Below are positions 37,360 through 44,721 of a stretch of 64,000 nt of DNA, piece after piece. The notes under the pieces are model-generated. The model searched no databases and was not told where the DNA came from. It was given only the letters and a program-made list of their open reading frames with translations. A program made the translations under genes and the position numbers. This DNA comes from CAYUQT01 sp964446835 (GTDB taxonomy: Bacteria > Planctomycetota > Phycisphaerae > UBA1845 > JAFGLZ01). Location of the stretch: contig CAYUQT010000049.1 of the NCBI GenBank assembly GCA_964446835.1, forward strand, positions 1-64,000. The letters are read 5' to 3'. Every line of letters begins with the position of its first letter. The stretch's first letter is position 1.

Positions 37360-37854
37360 ATGCAGGAACCTCTGGCGAACGACCATCCCATCACGGAACT
37401 CTCGATTCCGAGTGATCCACGGAATTTGGGTGTGGTTCGCAATGCGGTGGAGAAGGTGGCTCGCGATGTCGGGTTCGTTCCGAGTGACATCGATGGAATT
37501 GTCCTGGCGACGGACGAAGCATTGGCCAATGTCATGAAACATGGCTATGAGGGTCGAAAGGACTGTACGATCCATGTGCGACTTGAGTTCATGACCTTGC
37601 CGGGCGGTTCCCGGGGGCTTCAGGTGATCGTGCGGGACTACGGCAAGCAGGTGGATCCGGCCCTGATTCGCGGTCGTGACCTCAACGACGTCCGTCCCGG
37701 CGGTCTGGGCGTGCATATCATCCGATCCGTTATGGACCAGGTGGAGTATACGTGTCCTGAGGGCGGCGGGATGCGGTTGCGGATGGTCAAGTTTCTGCCG
37801 GATGCGAACAGGTCGCCGGCATCCTCCGAGCGACGACAGGCGGGCACGAAATGA
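37360..37854 (+). CDS. RsbW/SpoIIAB-like serine kinase (anti-sigma type)
   Basis: A 164-residue GHKL-fold ATP-binding protein. The N-box LATDEALANVMKHGY places Glu53 and Asn57 as in SpoIIAB, followed by the G1 motif VRDYGKQVDP (Asp93) and the G2 motif GGLGVHII (around residue 117). Family members phosphorylate a STAS antagonist on serine and bind a sigma factor. The STAS gene overlaps its stop codon by four bases (ATGA), so that protein is the likely partner. No sigma factor gene is adjacent; the nearest genes encode Mla lipid transporter parts instead. Confidence 0.88.
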   Translation: MQEPLANDHPITELSIPSDPRNLGVVRNAVEKVARDVGFVPSDIDGIVLATDEALANVMKHGYEGRKDCTIHVRLEFMTLPGGSRGLQVIVRDYGKQVDPALIRGRDLNDVRPGGLGVHIIRSVMDQVEYTCPEGGGMRLRMVKFLPDANRSPASSERRQAGTK

Positions 37855-38201
37855 ACAAGGCGAGCGATCCGATCGTCCGGGACATCCGGGAACAGCCCGA
37901 CGGCACTGTGGTCGTGCTGTCGGGTGAAATCGATTACAACCACTCGCACAAGCTGCTGGTGTCCCTCAATTCGGTGATCGAACGCCGTCCCGTGCGACTG
38001 GTGATCGACCTATCCGATGTCGTCCACATGGACAGCAGCGGGTTGGGCACGCTGGTGAGGATCTTCCAGCAGGTCAACGGTTACAACGGCAAGATGGCCT
38101 TGGCGGCGATGAACGACCGGGTTCGAAACGCCTTCGAGATCACTCGATTAGACCATTTCTTTGTCATCCGCCCGACGGTGGAAGAGGCCTTGACGGCATG
38201 A
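37851..38201 (+). CDS. STAS-domain protein (anti-sigma antagonist or MlaB-like)
   Basis: A 116-residue single STAS domain. The loop VHMDSSGLGTLVR aligns with SpoIIAA MDSSGLGVIL, so Ser62 corresponds to the phosphorylated Ser58 of SpoIIAA. It overlaps the kinase gene upstream and the mlaE gene downstream by ATGA on both sides. In enterobacteria a STAS protein, MlaB, binds the MlaF ATPase, so this one could serve as MlaB, as a kinase substrate, or as both. Length is typical for either role. Confidence 0.88.
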   Translation: MNKASDPIVRDIREQPDGTVVVLSGEIDYNHSHKLLVSLNSVIERRPVRLVIDLSDVVHMDSSGLGTLVRIFQQVNGYNGKMALAAMNDRVRNAFEITRLDHFFVIRPTVEEALTA

Positions 38202-39064
38202 GCGTAACCGGCGATCAGTCCGAACCCGTCACCCCCGGCCGCGTGCGCCGGTGGGTCGAGGGCGTGGGCGACATGACCGTAGGGGCGGTAGCTGTCCTCC
38301 ATCGAGGCGTCTCGTTCTTCGGCGGCATGAGCTACCTGCTGTACGACGCCCTTCGTTGGGTGATGGCGGGCCTCTTCGTCCCGAAGGTCAAGTTGGGGCG
38401 ACCTGCACTGGCGGCGCAGATGGTTCGCGTCGGCGTAAGGGCCATTCCTATCGTCTGCCTGGTGCAACTGTTCATCGGTGTCATCCTGGCCCTTCAGATG
38501 GCGCCAATTCTCGAGGTCTACGGGCAGATCGAGCTGATTGCCAACATTGTGGGCATCGCGGTCTTTCGCGAGTTGGGTCCGTTGATCTCGGCGATCGTCC
38601 TGAGCGGGTTTGCCGGCGCGTCGATCGCGGCCGAGATCGGAGCGATGGTCGAATCGGAAGAGGTCAAGGCCCTGCGGGCACACGCCCTCAACCCGATTCA
38701 CTTCCTGGTGGTGCCGAGGCTTCTGGCAACCATCCTCATGCTCGTCGGTTTGGCGGTGATCGCCGATGTCATGGGTACGGCGGGCGGCATGCTGACGGGC
38801 GTCCTGATACTCAAGGTTGAGCCGGCCGTGTATATCCAGTTCACCCAGGAGGCCCTGACGAATCGGGACTTCCTCACCGGGTTGCTCAAGGCGGCGGTCT
38901 TCGGATTGTTGATCGCGCTGCTGGGGTGCTACGAAGGGCTGAACGTCAAGGGCGGTGCCGAAGGGGTGGGGCGGGCTACCACCCAGACCGTCGTCAAGAG
39001 CATCGTTGCGCTGATCAGCACCGACTGTGTGTTCACGGCCATTTTCTATGTGTACGAACTCTAG
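38198..39064 (+). CDS. mlaE: MlaE-type ABC transporter permease
   Basis: The membrane subunit of a phospholipid or lipid ABC transporter; 288 residues with five to six hydrophobic helices. Family motifs are FRELGPLISAIVLSGFAGAS, EIGAMVESEEVKAL, PIHFLVVPRLLAT and CYEGLNVKGGAEGVG. Mla systems move lipids between the inner and outer membrane in diderm bacteria. The start overlaps the STAS stop codon, indicating coupled translation. A 105-bp gap separates it from the ATPase gene, which is longer than other gaps in this run. Confidence 0.93.
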   Translation: MSVTGDQSEPVTPGRVRRWVEGVGDMTVGAVAVLHRGVSFFGGMSYLLYDALRWVMAGLFVPKVKLGRPALAAQMVRVGVRAIPIVCLVQLFIGVILALQMAPILEVYGQIELIANIVGIAVFRELGPLISAIVLSGFAGASIAAEIGAMVESEEVKALRAHALNPIHFLVVPRLLATILMLVGLAVIADVMGTAGGMLTGVLILKVEPAVYIQFTQEALTNRDFLTGLLKAAVFGLLIALLGCYEGLNVKGGAEGVGRATTQTVVKSIVALISTDCVFTAIFYVYEL

Positions 39065-39169
39065 GGCTTCGCTGCCCGTGGGGCGTTGGTCGCGCACACA
39101 CGGCGGCTGACGCAGTGGCTGGGCGTCGAAGCAACGCTTCACAGACAAGGATAAGCAGGGCCGGTCGCG

Positions 39170-40036
39170 ATGCAGAACGAGGTGGTCATTTCCGTCCGCA
39201 ATCTGGTCAAACGCTTCCGGAACTCCGAGGGGCGAGCGGTGACCGTTCTGGACGGCGTAAGCTTCGACGTGTATCGCGGTGAGACCCTCGTGGTCATGGG
39301 CGGCAGCGGGTGCGGCAAGAGTACCCTGCTCAACTGCCTGATCGGCGAACTGGAACCCGATGAGGGCGGCATCTTCTATAAGACCAGCGGAATGACCGAA
39401 CCGGTCGACATTGCCCATCTGAGCGAAGGTCAGATGAAGGACGTCCGCAAACGGTTCGGCATCCTCTTCCAGAGCGGCGCCTTGTTCAACTCGATGACGC
39501 TTGGAGAGAATGTTGCCCTGCCACTCAAGGAACACAGCTACGTCGATGCCTCGGTGATCGATATCGTGGTGACGCTGAAACTTCAACAGGTCCGTATGCT
39601 GGAACATCGGGACAAGATGCCCAGCCAGTTGTCGGGCGGACAGAAGAAACGGGCGGGTCTGGCTCGCGCCACGGCACTGGATCCGGAGATCCTGTTCTAC
39701 GATGAACCGAGTGCCGGGCTCGATCCCGTGACCTCGGCCGCCATCGACGAACTGATGATGGACCTGTCCAAGAAGCTGAACGTGACCAGCGTCGTGGTTA
39801 CGCACGAAATGGATTCGGCTTTCCGCATCGCCGATCGCATGGTCATGCTGGAGAGAGGACGCGTGCTCAAAATCGGACTCAGGTCTGAGTTTGAGGTGCT
39901 GAAACGGTCGGAGCCCGACGCATTGACCGATCATGGGGATCGTCTGATGAACCAGTTCCTGAACGGTTTCAGTAAAGGGCCCTTAACGGACGAGGTCGGC
40001 ATGAGCGAATTCGAAAAGCTGATCGTGCGGGGATGA
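39170..40036 (+). CDS. mlaF: MlaF-type ABC transporter ATP-binding protein
   Basis: The ATPase subunit of the lipid transporter; 288 residues. The Walker A GGSGCGKST is at 44-52, the signature LSGGQKK at 154-160, the Walker B ILFYDEP at 174-180, and the switch His in VVTHEMDSAF follows. The insertion between Walker A and the Q-loop (GGIFYKTSGMTEPVDIAHLS) is somewhat longer than in the Escherichia protein. The C-terminal extension would be where MlaB-like STAS proteins bind in known complexes. mlaD follows after three bases. Confidence 0.93.
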   Translation: MQNEVVISVRNLVKRFRNSEGRAVTVLDGVSFDVYRGETLVVMGGSGCGKSTLLNCLIGELEPDEGGIFYKTSGMTEPVDIAHLSEGQMKDVRKRFGILFQSGALFNSMTLGENVALPLKEHSYVDASVIDIVVTLKLQQVRMLEHRDKMPSQLSGGQKKRAGLARATALDPEILFYDEPSAGLDPVTSAAIDELMMDLSKKLNVTSVVVTHEMDSAFRIADRMVMLERGRVLKIGLRSEFEVLKRSEPDALTDHGDRLMNQFLNGFSKGPLTDEVGMSEFEKLIVRG

Positions 40037-40039
40037 GTC

Positions 40040-41428
40040 ATGACAAAGCAACGCAGCAACTTTACGCTCGGTCTGACGGTTGTGATCATCCTGGGCACCG
40101 CGTTTGCCGTCGCCTTGTTCATCGGGGCGCGGCAACCGTGGGGCGAGTCGACCCGCCTGTTGACGGTTCGCTTCGCCCATACGTTGGCCGTCCCAACGCT
40201 GAAAACCGGCGCGGCGATCACGTTCGTCGGTCAGTCCGTCGGTAGCATCCGCTCGATGTGGCTCAGTCCCGCCGAGTATAAGGATGAGAAGACCGGGACG
40301 ACCCGAAAGATGCTCTTTCTGTACGTCCAAGGCGACGTGCAGAAACGCGTCGATCTGCGAGCAGATTGTTCGATCGTGCCGGAGGGTCCCATCCTCGGAG
40401 GAGCGGGCACCTTGCGCATCGAGGATCACGGCAAGAGCGATCGTCCGCTCGGTCCCGACCAGGTCGTTGAAGGCAAGGGGATGGGCGGTTTTGCGGCCGT
40501 CACGGATCAACTGAACGACATCGGCGACCTCGTGGCCCGCGAGTTGGATGCCAATCAGCCGAACAGCCTGATGGCCATGATCCGGACGCAACTTGATGCT
40601 TCGAAGAGCGATGGCATGGTCGCCAAGATCGTCAAATCGCTGGGCGATCTCAACGCCATCACTGCGAGCGTCCGCGATCAGCTCGATCCGACCAAGGAGA
40701 AGGTCCTTCTGCATAAACTCCATCTGACGCTCGACCATATCAACGGCATCACCGGCGAACTGCGGAACCAGATGGACCCCAACAGCCGGACCGCGGTCTT
40801 GGGCAAGGTGGAAGTCGCGCTGGACACACTGAACCAGTCGTTGGAGAACGTCAACGGGATCCTGTCGGAGAACCGAACGGCGATTCGCTCGACGATGGAA
40901 AACGTGAAAGCCACCAGCGAGACGCTCAACAACGGCATCGTCAAGAGCATTGCCGGGCAGCTCGATCCGGCCCGCCCCGACAGCCTGATGGCCAAGGTTC
41001 ACGGCGCGATCGACCGCATGGGTCAATCCCTGACCGATCTGAATCGCGTGACCGCTACCACCGGCGAGGTCGTCGCCTTGAACAAGGACAACCTCAACAG
41101 CATCCTGGCGAACTTCAAAGAGACCAGCGACCACATGAAGGCCGCCACGAAGGACCTGCGGCGAAATCCGTGGCGGTTGTTGTATCGTCCCACCCTGGAA
41201 GAGACCAAGGAACTCAATATCTTCGACGCCGCACGGGCCTTCTCCGAGGCGGCAACCCGACTGGACGATTCGACCTCGCGGCTGAAGGCTCTGCTCGATT
41301 CGAAAGGCGGGACGATTCCGTCGGACGATCCACAGCTCAAGACCATTCGGGCCGAGATCCAGAAGACCTTTGAGAAGTTCAATGAGGCTGAGGCGGCCTT
41401 GTGGAAGAACCTGAACATCCGACCGTAA
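40040..41428 (+). CDS. mlaD: MlaD/MCE-domain protein with helical repeat tail
   Basis: The substrate-binding component of the transporter; 462 residues, more than twice the length of enterobacterial MlaD. One membrane helix (about 10-30) is followed by an MCE domain (about 38-145, with LKTGAAITFVGQSVGSIRSM). The remainder is helical and contains three contiguous 30-residue repeats at 182-271, based on RDQLDPTxxxxLLxKLxxxLDxLNxIT. A partial fourth copy occurs at about 305-334. Long helical tails in MCE proteins form tubes or bridges across the periplasm, which is a plausible role here. Confidence 0.9.
   Translation: MTKQRSNFTLGLTVVIILGTAFAVALFIGARQPWGESTRLLTVRFAHTLAVPTLKTGAAITFVGQSVGSIRSMWLSPAEYKDEKTGTTRKMLFLYVQGDVQKRVDLRADCSIVPEGPILGGAGTLRIEDHGKSDRPLGPDQVVEGKGMGGFAAVTDQLNDIGDLVARELDANQPNSLMAMIRTQLDASKSDGMVAKIVKSLGDLNAITASVRDQLDPTKEKVLLHKLHLTLDHINGITGELRNQMDPNSRTAVLGKVEVALDTLNQSLENVNGILSENRTAIRSTMENVKATSETLNNGIVKSIAGQLDPARPDSLMAKVHGAIDRMGQSLTDLNRVTATTGEVVALNKDNLNSILANFKETSDHMKAATKDLRRNPWRLLYRPTLEETKELNIFDAARAFSEAATRLDDSTSRLKALLDSKGGTIPSDDPQLKTIRAEIQKTFEKFNEAEAALWKNLNIRP
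40583..40852 (+). repeat. Three tandem 30-residue protein repeats in mlaD
   Basis: Residues 182-211, 212-241 and 242-271 start with RTQLDAS, RDQLDPT and RNQMDPN. Each is exactly 30 residues (90 bp) and they adjoin without gaps. The DNA copies have diverged, so this is an old protein-level repeat. Confidence 0.7.
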
Positions 41429-41556
41429 AGACCGGACAATGACACGCGCCGTCGCTTCTAGCCTCGCCAACCGTCCGGCCGTCTCCCGATGTCCAGAGCT
41501 ATTCTGGGCAGGCGATCCCGTGGGATTCGATCCGGCGCAGACCGGTATGAGGAACC

Positions 41557-42705
41557 ATGAGCACCCCTGATGCATCAACCGAGTACGATGTCCTTGTGGT
41601 TGGCGCCGGGCCGGCCGGTGCCACCGCTGCCGCAGAATGTGCCAAGCGAGGACTCTCTGTCTGCCTGATGGACAGCCAGACCTTTCCTCGCGAATCGCCG
41701 CATCGGGTCTGGCTGAACGGAGATGTTCGCGCTCTGATCGAGGCGTGCGGGGCCGAGGCCTCGGCCATACTCGCCGAGCCGGTTCGGAATCTGACCTTCT
41801 TCACCTCGGATCTGTCCAAGGGAATGACGGCTCATCTCAAAGACACCGCGGTTCACATCGTTCCCCGAGCCAGGCTCGAAAATGCCCTCATCGAGGCAGC
41901 CCATCAGGCCGGCGCTACCCTCCGTATTCCGGCTCGCGTCCAGGGGCTTGCCACCTTTGAAGAGGGGGTTCGCGTCACCCTCGATGACGGGAGCGAGCAG
42001 GGGGGGCGCTTCCTGATCGGCGCCGATGGTGCCCGGTCCGGCGTGGGCCGCCAGCTCAGTCTGATCGAGTCCGATGAGTGTTCATGCTGGTGCGCCCAGT
42101 GGGACGCTGATCGTGCGATCCCGCGCGCTACCGTCGAGAAGGGCATGGTTGTCGCCCTGAGCGTGATCGGCACGGAGGGCATCGGCTATGTTCTTCCCCA
42201 GCCCGATCATCTCCTGATCGGTGTGGTGGGCGATTCAAACCCGAAGGAAATCGTCGAGTATTTCGAGGCCTTCGTCAGTGACGGCCAGGCAGCGGGATTG
42301 CTGCCGAAGGATCTTCGGATCGATCGTCCGTCGGTCTGGCCGGTTCCGGCCGGACGCGCCATCGAGATGGAGGCCCACGTGGCCAAACGCTCCTTGTTGG
42401 TGGGCGAGGCCGGGGGCTTCGTCACTGCCATCAGCTACGAGGGCATCTACCCGTCGATGTGGTCGGCATCGATCGCGGCCGGGGTCGTGGTCGACGCGGC
42501 TCAAAGCAAGAATCCCCAGGATGCGCTCGGTGAATACGACGTCCGCTGGCGAACCGCCATGGCCGACTATCTCAGGATGCCCGATGCCGATCTCGAATTT
42601 CTGCTGCCCCTGATCTTCGGCAATCAGCAGATCGCCGATCGAATGGCCATGGCCTTCCTGACCGGAAAGAACCTTCAGCAGGGACCGGATCCCTCCGGCC
42701 GTTGA
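41557..42705 (+). CDS. FAD-dependent geranylgeranyl-reductase-family oxidoreductase
   Basis: A 382-residue flavoprotein. The dinucleotide motif VVGAGPAGATAA is at the N-terminus, GADGARSGVGR marks the mid-protein FAD contact, and LLVGEAGGFVTAISYEGIYP is the C-terminal FAD motif of the geranylgeranyl reductase family. Members reduce isoprenoid chains or oxidise varied substrates; FixC-like enzymes look similar. It follows mlaD by 128 bp on the same strand, so a lipid-related role is possible but not shown. GAGGA precedes the ATG. Confidence 0.8.
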   Translation: MSTPDASTEYDVLVVGAGPAGATAAAECAKRGLSVCLMDSQTFPRESPHRVWLNGDVRALIEACGAEASAILAEPVRNLTFFTSDLSKGMTAHLKDTAVHIVPRARLENALIEAAHQAGATLRIPARVQGLATFEEGVRVTLDDGSEQGGRFLIGADGARSGVGRQLSLIESDECSCWCAQWDADRAIPRATVEKGMVVALSVIGTEGIGYVLPQPDHLLIGVVGDSNPKEIVEYFEAFVSDGQAAGLLPKDLRIDRPSVWPVPAGRAIEMEAHVAKRSLLVGEAGGFVTAISYEGIYPSMWSASIAAGVVVDAAQSKNPQDALGEYDVRWRTAMADYLRMPDADLEFLLPLIFGNQQIADRMAMAFLTGKNLQQGPDPSGR

Positions 42706-42737
42706 TAGAGCGGTGGAGGTTGTCGGTCAACATGAAA

Positions 42738-42761
42738 GGCCGGGGCGCGCATGCCCCGGCC
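42738..42761. terminator. Perfect hairpin between convergent genes
   Basis: GGCCGGGGC pairs with GCCCCGGCC around a 6-base loop, 33 bp after the FAD oxidoreductase stop and 30 bp from the stop of the PEP-CTERM gene on the other strand. The stem is strong and without a T-run; it probably acts in both directions. Confidence 0.6.
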
Positions 42762-42790
42762 ACACAATTCGCAGACCGCGGTTCGATCGA

Positions 42791-43711
42791 CTACGCCATC
42801 GGACGTTGGCGTCTGAGACCTATCAGTCCCATGCCCGCAATGCTCAACAAGACGGTTGCGGGTTCTGGAACACTGCCTTCGACATGTCCTTTCATACCAA
42901 TCTGGTCATTCCCGCACGTCGGGGCAATGTGCAGTGAGAAGTTGAAGTCGCCGTCCGACGACAGTTTGCTCAGAGGAACCGTCCACGTCTGGACATACCA
43001 GTCGCTGCCCGAGTTCGGCACGTCATAGAACAGATGGTTCAAGTTCATGAAGCCGAGGTCGACACCTCCCTGAGCGAACACTCGGGTGTCCAGCCCCGTA
43101 GGGACGCCATATGTCGAACCGGGCCGCGGTCCGTAGGCTTGGCTGCCCTGCGTCAGGACCACGTCACTGTTCGAATCTAGAAGGACCAGGTGCCCTTCCA
43201 TTCCCCCGGTGTGGAAGTTCATCGCCCCGTTGTAGCCCGTGAAGCTCGACGTATCCAACTGCCGAGGCACACCGTTCTGTCTTGCCCAACTGTTCAGAAG
43301 GGCGAACTGGCTGACGACGCCTGCTTGATCCTCAATGGTCAGGAAGGCATCACCCTGAGAATACACCCGACCGTTGCTCATGTAGCCGGTCAGGGGGTTC
43401 ATCCCGCAGGCCACGCGGATGATGAGCTGATCGTCTTCCAGCATCCATCCCAGGACCCCTTCGTCAAACGGGTGCCCGCCGCTCGGGCTGGTCCCAACAC
43501 CGGAATAATTGACACGATAGGGGCCGAAGGACGGCATGTAGTTGGGAAGCTTATTCCCACCGGCCACATCGGAGGAATAGCTCGATTGTAGCCCTGAAAC
43601 ACCTATTTCATCGATATAGTTGAAGCCGTTGAACTGGTCTGTGATGATTGTTCCGAAGCCAATGCTGCTGAGCATCGCGACAACGGATAGAGACGGAGCA
43701 AGGAATCGCAT
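42791..43711 (-). CDS. PEP-CTERM sorting domain protein, function unknown
   Basis: A 306-residue exported protein. It has an N-terminal signal peptide (MRFLAPSLSVVAMLSSIGFG) and a C-terminal exosortase signal VPEPATVLLSIAGMGLIGL with an Arg-rich end. The mature part is rich in Gly, Ser, Asn and aromatic residues, looks like a beta-sandwich, and matches no enzyme I know. Proteins of this kind are usually structural or matrix components of the cell surface. GGGGGA lies three bases upstream of the start codon, as is common. It is monocistronic. Confidence 0.8.
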   Translation of the reverse strand: MRFLAPSLSVVAMLSSIGFGTIITDQFNGFNYIDEIGVSGLQSSYSSDVAGGNKLPNYMPSFGPYRVNYSGVGTSPSGGHPFDEGVLGWMLEDDQLIIRVACGMNPLTGYMSNGRVYSQGDAFLTIEDQAGVVSQFALLNSWARQNGVPRQLDTSSFTGYNGAMNFHTGGMEGHLVLLDSNSDVVLTQGSQAYGPRPGSTYGVPTGLDTRVFAQGGVDLGFMNLNHLFYDVPNSGSDWYVQTWTVPLSKLSSDGDFNFSLHIAPTCGNDQIGMKGHVEGSVPEPATVLLSIAGMGLIGLRRQRPMA

Positions 43712-44229
43712 GTTTCCCCCTTTGTAGTACGTAAGTAGTAGCTTAATCGTGTCCGATCAAGGCCTGTCCAGACCCTCTGCTAAACCGTTCAGCGGAGCGG
43801 TCTTAGATCAACTCTTCACACAGCGCTACGGCGCCAGCGCTTGAACTACTGCACGGTAACAAGAAGGAGGTCTTCGGGTCGGCTGCCCCCTTCCCTTGCG
43901 ATCCCCCCCCGCAGCCATCCCCCGGGGATCGTCACAGGTAACTTTAGATATCACTGGCGTTCTGTCAAGTCGTCATTGAAAATCGCATACATCTTCTATG
44001 GTCCCATAAAGGAAGAATCACGCAGATTGGGTTCCGACCACAGCATTCTGTCCACGGCATCCGGAAGGTGCCTTCGCAGCGGGCCTTGCAGATGTCCCTC
44101 TGTTTGAGCGGTCTTCGTGGCGATATGGGGCATGATGGATTCTCGTGCCGCCGAGTCCGGGTTGAGCGTGCCGACGGGGACGGATACTATTTCAGCAGAC
44201 GAAGCCTTCGAGAAGGTCAGAGGGGCATC
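43712..44229. other. Divergent intergenic region
   Basis: A 518-bp spacer with a leftward promoter candidate at 43732-43760 and an AT-rich patch near 43950-44000. No gene is supported; the frame of the lnt remnant extends back to 44068 but without family resemblance. Confidence 0.45.
43732..43760 (-). promoter_or_regulatory. Candidate promoter for PEP-CTERM gene
   Basis: On the minus strand: TTGATC, 17-base spacer, TACTTA, 20 bp before the start codon. The -10 match is only fair. Confidence 0.35.
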
Positions 44230-44694
44230 ATGGACCATCCCACCCCGACGAAGTCGTTCAACGCCCCATTCTCGTTGGTGTGCATTCTGACCGCCGGTCT
44301 TTCCGGTGGGCTGATGGCAGCCTGCTACTGGCCGCTGGAGTGGCACTGGGCCGCATGGGTGGCCCTGGTGCCATGGCTGCTCATCCTTCCAAGGCTGTCA
44401 GCCTCTCAGGCCTGGCTCTACGGGGCCGTCGTGGGACTGGTCTTCTATCGCATCGGGTTGGGCTGGCTCTTCGAAGTCCGACGCACCAGAGAGGAGGGCC
44501 CTGGTGTGCTTCTGGGCAATATCCACCGCACCACGGGACACACGATCTTCGTCCGTGGGGGATTCATCTTTGGGCGGCTCATCGGCTGGGCGTTTCTCGC
44601 TCTCGTGCTGGTTCTGACGGCATCGGAATGGATAAACCGTATCCGACGGCGATTCGCGGGGCCTCATGAGGGTGGCAGGGCGAGCCTCGTCTAA
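44230..44694 (+). pseudogene. Apolipoprotein N-acyltransferase remnant, catalytic domain deleted
   Basis: A 154-residue in-frame product. The first 80 residues resemble the N-terminal membrane helices of Lnt (YWPLEWHWAAWVALVPWLL, YGAVVGLVFYRIGLGWLF). The last 60 resemble the Lnt C-terminus (REEGPGVLLGNI, TIFVRGGFIFGRLIGWAF), including the segment before its last helix. The whole nitrilase-type domain with the Glu-Lys-Cys triad, some 250 residues or more, is missing between them. An AGAGGGG site precedes the ATG. It cannot be an acyltransferase; it is either a deletion remnant or a reduced membrane protein with a new role. Confidence 0.55.
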
Positions 44695-44721
44695 TCCCTT
44701 CACTGGGATAGTGGTTCTCTG

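Noticed and set aside
38081..39934. 617-codon minus-strand frame across mlaE and mlaF
   Set aside because: The product is His/Gln/Arg-rich and low in complexity; the plus strand encodes textbook transporter subunits.
39983..41578. 531-codon minus-strand frame across mlaD
   Set aside because: Antisense shadow of a clear MCE protein.
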